From: an uncultured Clostridium sp.
Lineage (GTDB): Bacteria > Bacillota > Clostridia > Lachnospirales > Lachnospiraceae
DNA length: 22,399 bases
Assembly (NCBI GenBank): GCA_900553925.1
Contig: USFH01000013.1
Span: 1-22,399 of the forward strand
Reading direction: 5' to 3'
Positions 13,557 through 20,937 of this stretch are shown here, one piece after another. The notes beneath the pieces were generated by a model. The model ran no database searches and had not been told where the DNA came from. It worked only from the letters and a program-made list of their open reading frames with translations. The translations under genes and the position numbers were made by a program. Within the stretch, counting starts at the first letter, position 1, and every line of letters begins with the position of its first letter.

Positions 13557-15677
13557 TCAATCATCATTCCATCCTTCTGACCTTAATTCTGCCCGGAATT
13601 GAATCCGTCTAATCGCAGACAACTGTTCAAACTGAATCTCATAGACCTGTGCTTCTGTATCTGCTTTTAATATCCTACCCTTTCCAAAAATCTTATGCCA
13701 AACAATATCTCCCTCTTTAAATTGCATCTTTTCCCGCATCGGTTCCGTCACGGATCCGTATGGTAACCGGCTGCCATTGATACATGCCACACAGTCTGTA
13801 TCAATTCCACATAACAGGGACGAAGTTCGTGCCGGATATCCTTCGACCTTATTCTTATAACTGCTGAGATAGAGCATCTTTTTTGCACGCGTCATAGCAA
13901 CATACAATAATCGTCGCTCCTCTTCATATTCATCTTCATTTTTCAGCCGGTAACTTGGAAACTGGTTTTCTATCAATCCTGGTATAAACACGGTGTCAAA
14001 TTCCAATCCTTTTGCCGTATGAATCGTCATCACCCGCACAACATTGTGCTTTGTATCCTCATCCTGTGCCGTAAAAAGCGCAAAATGCTCCAACATATCT
14101 CCAAGTGGAACCGGCTCCATATTTTCTTTTTCCAATGTCTGAATAGTATCCAGCAATTCTGACACATTATCCAGCTTCGTCTGATCAAAATCCTGTTCTA
14201 ACTCCGTACGATATCCAAGTGCCAGGCATGCCTTCGCAAGCTCGTGAGAAGAGTAATTCCCATAGTTCTCATGCAACCGTTGCATCTCCTGATAATATTG
14301 CACAACAGGTTCCTTCGTAATCTCCCCACTCGCAAGCGCTGCCCCTAACGCCTGAAACATCGTACATTGATGCGCTTTTGCATAAAGTGCCAGCTTCTCC
14401 TGTGATTTCTTTCCAAACCCACGTCTTGGCCGTGCAATCGTATATCGAAAATCCAGATCTGTCTGACTATAGATCATTCGCAGATATGCCAGCACAGTCC
14501 GAATCTCCTCCGCTTCGTAGAACTTGGCACCACTTAAGATCTTATACGGAACCTTCTTTCTGACAAATGCTTCTTCCAGTGAACGTGTCTGGGAAGATGC
14601 ACGTACAAGCACCACATAATCTGAATACAATTTGCCCTGTGCCTGCCCATCTGCAATACAGTTTGCAATCCAGGCAGATTCTTCTTTTTCCGTTTTCAAC
14701 TGATTAAACACAGGCTTGGCTCCCGTCTGGTTGTTCGTGAACATTTCTTTCTCCAGTCGGTTCCGGTTCTGTTGAATCAATGATTTTGACAATGCCACCA
14801 CTTGTGGTGTGCTCCGGAAATTCTCTGTCAACTGATAACTTTTTACCTCCGGATAATTCTCATGAAAATGAATCATATATTCAGGATTGGATCCTCTCCA
14901 GGAATATATATTCTGATCATCGTCCCCAACTACAAACAGATTCCCATATTTTCCACTCAATACCGTTAACAACCGGTACTGCTCCGCACTCACATCCTGA
15001 AATTCATCACAGAGCACATACATACACCGATCCTGCCACGTCTCCCGTGCTTTTGGAAAATGGTCAAAGATATAAAGTGCAAAATGAATCACATCCTCAA
15101 AATCAAGAACATAATTCTCCCGTTCTTTCTTGATATACGCATAGAACACCTTCTGATATGCTTCATCTGTCTGTGCAATCATCTGCTCCAAATGAGACAG
15201 ATCCGGCTCTGTCATCCATTCAATATAGGCAGTATCCAGTTTTTTCCGATCAATCTCTTCCATCATTTTCCGCGCAGTACTCTGCTTTAACGACACATGC
15301 ACTTCATCTGCCACTTCCCGAATCAGCTCAAGTTCTGCCTTCTTATCCAGAATAGAAAATGTCTTTGGAAACGACAATCGATGAATCTCCTCCTTTAGGA
15401 TCTTGTTACAATAACCATGAAAAGTACCTGCAAAACAGTTACATTTATCTCCTATGATATCCTTCAATCGCTGTTTCATCTCTCCGGCTGCTTTATTTGT
15501 AAATGTCAATGCAACAATGGATGCCGGATCTACATACAATTCTGTAATCAGATATGCAATTCGATAAGTAAGTGCAAAGGTTTTTCCGGATCCAGGCACC
15601 GCCGCTACACGAATATACCCTTCCGTTGCCTGTATAATTTTCTGTTGTTCTTCTGTAATTTTATCGGGAAACTTCAT
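13557..15677 (-). CDS. UvrD/PcrA-like superfamily 1 DNA helicase
   Basis: 706 residues. All SF1A motifs are present: Walker A PGSGKT (28-33), motif Ia LTFTNKAAGEM, motif II DEFQD (224-228), motif III GDDDQNIYSWRG (251-262), motif IV LTENFRST, motif V TIHTAKGLEFD, and motif VI LLYVAMTRAKK. The C-terminal 50 residues (FKEGDIVWHKIFGKGRI) match the PcrA/UvrD Tudor-like domain that contacts RNA polymerase. It should unwind DNA 3' to 5' in repair, recombination control and transcription-coupled repair. The start is placed at ATG 15677, which has GGAG nine bases upstream; the frame opens further up at a TTG without a ribosome site. A LexA box within the promoter suggests SOS induction. It is shorter than the 720-740 residues of classic PcrA, so it may be a second UvrD-type helicase rather than the housekeeping one. 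Confidence 0.93.
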   Translation of the reverse strand: MKFPDKITEEQQKIIQATEGYIRVAAVPGSGKTFALTYRIAYLITELYVDPASIVALTFTNKAAGEMKQRLKDIIGDKCNCFAGTFHGYCNKILKEEIHRLSFPKTFSILDKKAELELIREVADEVHVSLKQSTARKMMEEIDRKKLDTAYIEWMTEPDLSHLEQMIAQTDEAYQKVFYAYIKKERENYVLDFEDVIHFALYIFDHFPKARETWQDRCMYVLCDEFQDVSAEQYRLLTVLSGKYGNLFVVGDDDQNIYSWRGSNPEYMIHFHENYPEVKSYQLTENFRSTPQVVALSKSLIQQNRNRLEKEMFTNNQTGAKPVFNQLKTEKEESAWIANCIADGQAQGKLYSDYVVLVRASSQTRSLEEAFVRKKVPYKILSGAKFYEAEEIRTVLAYLRMIYSQTDLDFRYTIARPRRGFGKKSQEKLALYAKAHQCTMFQALGAALASGEITKEPVVQYYQEMQRLHENYGNYSSHELAKACLALGYRTELEQDFDQTKLDNVSELLDTIQTLEKENMEPVPLGDMLEHFALFTAQDEDTKHNVVRVMTIHTAKGLEFDTVFIPGLIENQFPSYRLKNEDEYEEERRLLYVAMTRAKKMLYLSSYKNKVEGYPARTSSLLCGIDTDCVACINGSRLPYGSVTEPMREKMQFKEGDIVWHKIFGKGRILKADTEAQVYEIQFEQLSAIRRIQFRAELRSEGWNDD

Positions 15678-15725
15678 ATCCAATCTCCAATCTATCCATA
15701 CATTCAATATCTGTCATATATAGAT

Positions 15726-15754
15726 ATATTATCGAACATGAGTTCTTTTGTCAA
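15726..15754 (-). promoter_or_regulatory. Sigma-A promoter of the PcrA-like helicase
   Basis: On the minus strand, TTGACA (15754-15749), a 17-base spacer and TAATAT (15731-15726). The start point would be near 15719, about 40 bases before the ATG. Confidence 0.72.
15733..15746. promoter_or_regulatory. LexA (SOS) box in the helicase promoter
   Basis: CGAACATGAGTTCT matches the Gram-positive SOS box (GAAC-N4-GTTC within CGAACRNRYGTTYC) with two mismatches outside the core. It lies wholly inside the -35/-10 spacer, where bound LexA would block RNA polymerase. Confidence 0.62.
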
Positions 15755-15808
15755 TCAATTCTCCGTTCAAATGACACGAATGTAGCGCCATTTTCCAACG
15801 GATTATTC

Positions 15809-16096
15809 TTATGCCGCCTTCTTTATACGTTCGCTCTTGTGCGATACTATTTCTTTATTTTCTGCCATAGTTGCCCGGTTTGCATGTATCTTACAGGCAG
15901 TCACCTTATTTACCTTAGGTTCCGTCATATATTCGTCTTCCATATTTGCCTGCTTTACAAGACGTCTTGCTAAAAATGCGATTACTAACAATAGCACTCC
16001 AACTAAAGGCATAGAGATAACAACCATACCACCTGTCACAGCACTGCATACGTAGATTCCTTCTATAATTTTATTGCCATTTACATATTGTTTCAT
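15809..16096 (-). CDS. Small single-pass membrane protein, unknown function
   Basis: 95 residues. One long hydrophobic segment (about 13-43, GIYVCSAVTGGMVVISMPLVGVLLLVIAFLA, quoted in parts: GIYVCSAV and VGVLLLVIAFLA) is followed by RRLVK and a charged C-terminus (KSERIKKAA), which suggests a cytoplasmic tail. A GGAAG ribosome site lies nine bases before the ATG. No family is recognised, and no terminator is visible before the helicase promoter. It is divergent from the DUF2974 gene. It is a plausible real gene, but short and unsupported by homology. Confidence 0.55.
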   Translation of the reverse strand: MKQYVNGNKIIEGIYVCSAVTGGMVVISMPLVGVLLLVIAFLARRLVKQANMEDEYMTEPKVNKVTACKIHANRATMAENKEIVSHKSERIKKAA

Positions 16097-16239
16097 ATTT
16101 CTGCGCTTCCTTTCTTTTATTGAAATCTCACCTTGTTGTACCCATCTTAACTTTTTATGTGTACAAAAAACATCCCACGCAAAAAAATAATGAATTTTCT
16201 ATTAAATTTTTATTTATCTCTATAATTTCCATCCATATA

Positions 16240-16248
16240 TGGTACAAT
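16240..16248 (+). promoter_or_regulatory. Extended -10 promoter of the DUF2974 gene
   Basis: TGGTACAAT: TG one base before a TACAAT -10 box, overlapping a CCATATATGG palindrome (16233-16242). No good -35 box. The start near 16255 would give a 40-base leader. Confidence 0.35.
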
Positions 16249-16294
16249 ATCTCTAATTTATTTTATGAAAGAATCCATAAAAAGGGGGTATTTC

Positions 16295-17386
16295 ATGAGT
16301 AATATCATTGATTATATAAAATGGCGTGGAGACCTGACTTTTTCACAGGATCCATTTAATGAAATTGACAATCTGATTCTATCACAATTAGTCTATGTAG
16401 AACTTAATAATATTGTATCTGATAACGCAGCACACGCCATCTCCCTGCTTGACGCATCGAAGAACTTTTTCAAACAAAACAATGAGCAGGATTTACTTGA
16501 TCATGTATCCATGACAAAAAATGCTATATTTGTTCTCAAGGAAATGGCTAAGAGTAATCGTTTTAAGAATGCAAAATTATCGCGATATGTCAACGATATC
16601 AGTGAGCAGGAGCAATCACAATTTTCCGCTATCACAATTCAGTTGGATGATAACAGCATCTATATTGCGTTTTCTGGCACAGATGCAACGCTTGTCGGCT
16701 GGCACGAAGATTTCAATATGCTTTATCTAAAACAGACACCAGGACAAGAAAAAGCTCTTGCGTATCTGAACACCTTTACAGATCTGTCTATCCCGCTTCG
16801 TCTGGGAGGTCATTCCAAAGGTGGAAATTTCGCCATCTACGCTGGAATGTACTGTAAAAAATCATTGCGTGATCGAATCATTGCTATCTACAACAATGAT
16901 GGTCCGGGATTCTCAAGGGATGTCGTTATGAGTACGGCATATCAGAATCTGTTACCTGTCATCACAACAATTGTACCGGAATCCTCGGTTGTAGGACGAT
17001 TATTTGAACATCAAGAGGACTACATCGTTATTAAAAGTGAAAATAAAGGTCTGAAGCAACATGATGCCATGTCCTGGGAAGTACTTGGAAATCATTTTGT
17101 TCACGCAATTACACCTGCCAATCAAAGTGTACTTGCAAATCAGGCAATCCGCGAATGGATTGCGCTAATCCCAAGGGACAAACGAAAAGAAATTGTAGAA
17201 GCTGTTTTTCAGATTCTGGATGCCGCCGGAATTGAAACAGTCGATGATTTTCTTACATTAAAATTAAAAGATATCCGCACAATCATTCAAACGAAAAAGA
17301 AATTGCCACATGAGACAAGTGACTCCATCTCTGACGCAGCATTTCTACTGATTAAAATTATGATCAAGACTTTCACATCATCCTAA
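16295..17386 (+). CDS. DUF2974 (Mbeg1-like) alpha/beta hydrolase
   Basis: 363 residues from the ATG at 16295, which has AAGGGGG upstream; an ATG 30 bases earlier lacks a ribosome site. The DUF2974 pattern is visible: an N-terminal FSQDPFNEIDNLILSQLVYVEL, an oxyanion-hole block AFSGTDATLVGWHEDFNM (125-142), and the nucleophile elbow GGHSKGGNFA with S174. The later IYNNDGPGF carries a likely catalytic Asp, and NHFVHAI a candidate His. Members are lipase-like serine hydrolases of unknown substrate; there is no signal peptide, so it is probably cytosolic. It converges on the DNA glycosylase gene, and the two coding ends overlap by nine bases. It is the only plus-strand gene in this half of the window. 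Confidence 0.85.
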   Translation: MSNIIDYIKWRGDLTFSQDPFNEIDNLILSQLVYVELNNIVSDNAAHAISLLDASKNFFKQNNEQDLLDHVSMTKNAIFVLKEMAKSNRFKNAKLSRYVNDISEQEQSQFSAITIQLDDNSIYIAFSGTDATLVGWHEDFNMLYLKQTPGQEKALAYLNTFTDLSIPLRLGGHSKGGNFAIYAGMYCKKSLRDRIIAIYNNDGPGFSRDVVMSTAYQNLLPVITTIVPESSVVGRLFEHQEDYIVIKSENKGLKQHDAMSWEVLGNHFVHAITPANQSVLANQAIREWIALIPRDKRKEIVEAVFQILDAAGIETVDDFLTLKLKDIRTIIQTKKKLPHETSDSISDAAFLLIKIMIKTFTSS

Positions 17387-17866
17387 TATAATTTTCCATG
17401 CCTCTGTCAGCTTCTCCAGATTCCAGCTTGCATTTGCCGGGCTGGTAGATGGCAGGCAGATGGCATTTCTTTTTGTTTCCGGATAAATATATCGCTTATA
17501 AAGTTGTTCTGCTTTTTTCCCGTTTACAAAAATCTGCTCTACTTTCGTCGCATCCAGAATTTCCTGAATCGGATTCGGAACTACATTACGGATTGAACTA
17601 TCCGAAGACCCTGCAATCTCGCACTGTCCGATCACATCCCAGACTGCAACCCTATGTTCCAGCAAAAATGTTTTCTTCTCCGCAATCGTACCTGGCACCT
17701 CCGTCTGAAATACATTCGCAAGCACTTTCCAGAAACGATTCTGCAGATGTCCATAGAAAAATCCTGCTTCTCTTGACTTCACAGAAGGAAAGCTTCCCAG
17801 TATCAGAATACGAGACGCTTCATTATACACTGGTGCAATTGTATGTATCTGGTGTTGTTGTTCCAT
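17378..17866 (-). CDS. Hypoxanthine/uracil-type DNA glycosylase
   Basis: 162 residues, as expected for the small DNA-deoxyinosine (hypoxanthine) glycosylase branch of the uracil-DNA glycosylase superfamily. Motif 1 is ILILGSFPSVKSREAGFFYG (20-39), followed by QNRFWKVL. The central WDVIG is at 76-80, and motif 2 is LPSTSPANA (138-146). These enzymes flip out deaminated bases and cut the glycosidic bond, starting base-excision repair; whether hypoxanthine or uracil is preferred cannot be read here. The ribosome site AAGGAG is four bases before the ATG. The C-terminus overlaps the DUF2974 gene by nine bases in convergent orientation, with no terminator between them. Confidence 0.82.
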   Translation of the reverse strand: MEQQHQIHTIAPVYNEASRILILGSFPSVKSREAGFFYGHLQNRFWKVLANVFQTEVPGTIAEKKTFLLEHRVAVWDVIGQCEIAGSSDSSIRNVVPNPIQEILDATKVEQIFVNGKKAEQLYKRYIYPETKRNAICLPSTSPANASWNLEKLTEAWKIILG

Positions 17867-18134
17867 AGCGCTCCTTCGGGGACGCTTTTGTCACAAGAAG
17901 TGTCCCTCTGTCACATATATAATATGATACAGAGACAAGTTGCGCTCTGCGCATCTTGCTCTGATTAGCGGTCGTCAAATGCACCGCATAAATGCGGGAG
18001 TTTTCCCACTCCACCACATTCTACCCATTCCACCCCAATGTACTCCAAAAAAGGCTGCCACCAAACAGTGACAGCCCTCTCCCATATAACCGGCATATGC
18101 ACGCACAGCCGCTCATATATTCCTATCTATAAAA
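17867..18134. other. Intergenic region between glgP and the DNA glycosylase gene
   Basis: 268 bases. It holds the glgP terminator (18047-18076) and an inverted repeat CTCTGT (17906-17911)/ACAGAG (17929-17934), which may be part of the glycosylase promoter region. There are also small dyads such as CCGCA-taaa-TGCGG. No promoter meets a good consensus, and no tRNA or other RNA gene is recognised. Confidence 0.5.
18047..18076 (-). terminator. Intrinsic terminator of glgP
   Basis: On the minus strand, GGCTGTCAC and GTGGCAGCC (nine positions, one mismatch) around a short loop, followed by TTTTTT. It lies 58 bases after the glgP stop. Confidence 0.88.
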
Positions 18135-20576
18135 TTACAATGTAACTTCTACTTTCTCAAGCTTCCAGATCTCCTGTGCATACTCTTCGATTGTTCTATC
18201 AGAAGAGAACTTACCGGCACAAGCTGTGTTAAGCATAACCATCTTAGCCCAGTTAGCCTTATCCTTGTATGCCTTGTTTACACGCTTCTGTGCATCTGCA
18301 TAAGAATCGAAATCCTTCAATGTGAAATATACGTCCTTCATTACAAGAGAATCATATAAGTCACGGAACAATTCCTTATCGCCATTTGAGTAAGTGCCAT
18401 CTACCAGCTGGTCAAGAACCTTCTTAACCTTTGGATTTGAATTGTAGATGTCCATTGGATAGTAACCGCCATCCTTCTCGTACTTCATTACTTCCTCAGC
18501 TGAAAGTCCGAAGATAAATGCGTTCTCCTTACCAACTTCCTCTACGATCTCTACGTTTGCACCATCCATCGTACCAAGTGTAACAGCACCGTTCAACATG
18601 AACTTCATGTTACCTGTACCGGAAGCCTCACGGGAAGCTGTTGAGATCTGCTCCGATACATCTGCTGCAGCAAAGATAATCTCTGCGTTTGATACACGGT
18701 AGTTCTCGATGAATACAACCTTGATCTTGCCCTTGATAGACTTATCGTTGTTGATCACGTCTGCTACAGAGTTGATCAACTTAATTGTAAGCTTTGCTGT
18801 CTTGTAACCGGCAGCTGCCTTTGCACCGAAGATGAATGTTGTTGGCTCAAAATCCATATTCGGATTTGCCTTCAACTCATTGTACAGATGCATAACATGA
18901 AGGATGTTAAGCTGCTGTCTCTTGTACTCATGAAGTCTCTTAACCTGAACATCGAAGATAGAGTTCGGATCTACATCGATACCATTGTGCTCCTTGATGT
19001 ACTCAGCTAGACGAACCTTGTTCTTGTACTTAATGTCCATGAACTCCTTCTGAGCCTTCTTGTCTGTTGCGTACTTCTTCAGACCTTCAAGTACCGGAAG
19101 ATCTGTAATCCAGCCGTCGCCGACCTTCTTTGTAGCCCAGTCAGCAAGCAATGGATTCGCATGGAGAAGGAATCTTCTCTGTGTAATACCGTTTGTCTTG
19201 TTGTTGAACTGCTCCGGACGCATCTCGTAGAAATCACGAAGCTCACGCTTCTTCAAGATCTCTGTATGAAGTTTAGCAACACCATTTACGGAGTAAGATC
19301 CGGCGATTGCAAGGTGTGCCATCTTAACCTGACCATCATAGAGGATAGCCATGCTGCGAACCTTATCCTGGTTGCCCGGATACATATCTTCGATCTTAAG
19401 AACGAATCTACGGTTGATCTCATCCACGATCTGATATACTCTAGGAAGAAGCTTCTGGAAGAGGTCGATTGGCCACTTCTCAAGTGCCTCAGCCATGATT
19501 GTATGGTTTGTATATGCGCATGTTCTGCAAGTGATATCCCAAGCATCATCCCACTCAAGATTCTCCTCATCAACAAGGATTCTCATAAGCTCTGCAACTG
19601 TTACAGTTGGATGTGTATCATTCAACTGGAATGTAACCTTGTTTGGAAGATCATGGATATCTGCGTTGTTCTCCTTGAACTTCAGGATGGCTCTCTGTAC
19701 AGAAGCAGATACGAAGAAGTACTGCTGCTTCAGACGAAGCTCCTTACCTGAATAATGGTTATCGTTTGGATAAAGTACCTCAACGATGTTACGGGCAAGG
19801 TTTGCCTGCTCCACTGCGTTCTGATACTCACCCTTATCAAATGAATTAAGATTGAACTCCTGTACCGGCTCTGCATCCCAGATACGGAGTGTATTTACAA
19901 CATTATTGCCATATCCAATGATTGGAAGATCATATGGAATCGCACGAACTGCCTGATAATCCTTGTGTACGAAGTAATTCTTTCCCTCTCTGCATTCTGT
20001 CGCTACATAGCCACCGAACTTAACCTCTACTTCATACTCCGGACGCTTTACCTCAAATGGATTGCCGTTCTTCAACCAGTTATCCGGCTTCTCAATCTGA
20101 TAACCATTCTCGATTGCCTGCTTGAACATACCGTAACGATAACGAATACCACAGCCATATGCCGGGTAGTTTAATGTAGCAAGGGAATCCAGGAAACATG
20201 CAGCCAGTCTACCAAGACCACCATTACCAAGTGCTGCATCCGGCTCCTGATCCTCGATTACGTTCAGGTCAAAACCAAGCTCTGACAATGCTTCCTTCAC
20301 CTGCTCATAGCATGTGAGGTTGATCATATTATTACCAAGTGCACGGCCCATAAGGAACTCCATAGACAGGTAGTAAACAGTCTTTGCATTCTTCTCCTCG
20401 TATGCCTTCTGCGTAGCGATCCAGCGATCAATGATATGATCCTTCACTGCGTAGGACACTGCCTGAAATACCTGTTCCTGTGTTGCTTCATCGATTGTCT
20501 TACGGAAAAGGTTTTTGACGTTGTTAATGACGTCCTTCTTGAAGCTTTCCTTATCGAAATCAGCCATCTTCTTCAT
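18135..20576 (-). CDS. glgP: Glycogen/starch phosphorylase
   Basis: 813 residues, the full family length. The protein reads as a GT35 phosphorylase throughout: VYYLSMEFLMGRALGNN near the N-terminus, DAALGNGGLGRLAACFLDS, FQLNDTHPTVTVAELMR, then VKRLHEYKRQQLN, and the pyridoxal-phosphate lysine K658 in EASGTGNMKFMLNGA followed by TMDGANVEI. It releases glucose-1-phosphate from the non-reducing ends of cytosolic glycogen or maltodextrin. The ATG at 20576 has a perfect AAGGAGG nine bases upstream. The rabbit-type phosphoserine region is absent, as expected for bacteria. It stands alone between a long, structured leader and a strong terminator, so it is a single-gene unit. No other glycogen genes are nearby. 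Confidence 0.97.
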   Translation of the reverse strand: MKKMADFDKESFKKDVINNVKNLFRKTIDEATQEQVFQAVSYAVKDHIIDRWIATQKAYEEKNAKTVYYLSMEFLMGRALGNNMINLTCYEQVKEALSELGFDLNVIEDQEPDAALGNGGLGRLAACFLDSLATLNYPAYGCGIRYRYGMFKQAIENGYQIEKPDNWLKNGNPFEVKRPEYEVEVKFGGYVATECREGKNYFVHKDYQAVRAIPYDLPIIGYGNNVVNTLRIWDAEPVQEFNLNSFDKGEYQNAVEQANLARNIVEVLYPNDNHYSGKELRLKQQYFFVSASVQRAILKFKENNADIHDLPNKVTFQLNDTHPTVTVAELMRILVDEENLEWDDAWDITCRTCAYTNHTIMAEALEKWPIDLFQKLLPRVYQIVDEINRRFVLKIEDMYPGNQDKVRSMAILYDGQVKMAHLAIAGSYSVNGVAKLHTEILKKRELRDFYEMRPEQFNNKTNGITQRRFLLHANPLLADWATKKVGDGWITDLPVLEGLKKYATDKKAQKEFMDIKYKNKVRLAEYIKEHNGIDVDPNSIFDVQVKRLHEYKRQQLNILHVMHLYNELKANPNMDFEPTTFIFGAKAAAGYKTAKLTIKLINSVADVINNDKSIKGKIKVVFIENYRVSNAEIIFAAADVSEQISTASREASGTGNMKFMLNGAVTLGTMDGANVEIVEEVGKENAFIFGLSAEEVMKYEKDGGYYPMDIYNSNPKVKKVLDQLVDGTYSNGDKELFRDLYDSLVMKDVYFTLKDFDSYADAQKRVNKAYKDKANWAKMVMLNTACAGKFSSDRTIEEYAQEIWKLEKVEVTL

Positions 20577-20604
20577 AGAATTAATCCTCCTTGTTTATGT
20601 GCGT

Positions 20605-20626
20605 ATGTGCATCCGAAGATACCCAC
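20605..20626 (-). other. cUUCGg tetraloop hairpin in the glgP leader
   Basis: On the minus strand, GUGGGUAUC-UUCG-GAUGCACAU folds into eight pairs with one G-A mismatch, capped by the very stable C(UUCG)G loop. It ends about 12 bases before the AAGGAGG ribosome site. No T-run follows, so it is not a terminator. Confidence 0.45.
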
Positions 20627-20662
20627 ACTTATCTTACGTAACATGTCCATATTATCCCCGTT

Positions 20663-20698
20663 GCTTATCCTCTCATTACCGTTATCGTAGCTTATCCT
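20663..20698. repeat. Direct repeat AGGATAAGC x2 in the glgP leader
   Basis: On the minus strand, AGGATAAGC occurs at 20698-20690 and at 20671-20663, 27 bases apart. Similar downstream bases (ACG, ATAA) make the unit about 25 bases long. Related GATAAG words follow nearby. Confidence 0.45.
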
Positions 20699-20802
20699 GC
20701 AGCCCACCATCATCCGGCATGCACTCCTAATCCTCTACGCGATACTCTCCCGTCTCAGACATGTCATCTCTCAGGGCTTTTTGACCCTATTTCATCACAT
20801 TC

Positions 20803-20811
20803 AGTGTAGCA
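20803..20811 (-). promoter_or_regulatory. Candidate extended -10 promoter of glgP
   Basis: On the minus strand, TGCTACACT: TG one base before TACACT, with a weak TTGTAT 17 bases further up. The predicted start near 20796 would give a leader of about 220 bases. Confidence 0.3.
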
Positions 20812-20832
20812 GACATAATTACACGATACAAT

Positions 20833-20848
20833 GAAAAATGTATTTTTC
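20833..20848. promoter_or_regulatory. Palindrome GAAAAAT-N2-ATTTTTC upstream of glgP
   Basis: Perfect seven-base arms (20833-20839 and 20842-20848) just upstream of the candidate glgP promoter. It could be an operator. It does not match the CcpA cre consensus. Confidence 0.3.
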
Positions 20849-20937
20849 GTTACATCTGCCCATGAATGTGTGAATTAACAAAAAATTTTATACAATTTGC
20901 TTGCAAATCCTCTGTTTGACTTGCAGAACTTTACTTA

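Larger units (their letters stand above)
20577..20937. other. glgP upstream region with a long leader
   Basis: 361 bases without a gene. Reading on the minus strand: a weak hairpin and T-run (ATTTGC/GCAAAT at 20895-20908, then TTTTTT) that may end ileS; a palindrome (20833-20848); an extended -10 (20803-20811); then a leader of about 220 bases. The leader has a repeated AGGATAAGC, two GACATGT copies about 115 bases apart that can pair, and a cUUCGg hairpin before the ribosome site. Confidence 0.5.

Noticed and set aside
17941..18030. A tRNA-like cluster of small hairpins
   Set aside because: There is no acceptor stem pairing, no T-loop GTTCRA motif and no cloverleaf spacing.
19161..19751. 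A 196-codon plus-strand reading frame inside glgP
   Set aside because: It lies antisense to a strongly conserved phosphorylase, has no ribosome site, and its composition is that of a reverse-strand shadow.
20833..20855. CcpA cre site upstream of glgP
   Set aside because: TGTAACG resembles the left half, but the spacing to a right half is wrong; only a generic A/T palindrome remains.
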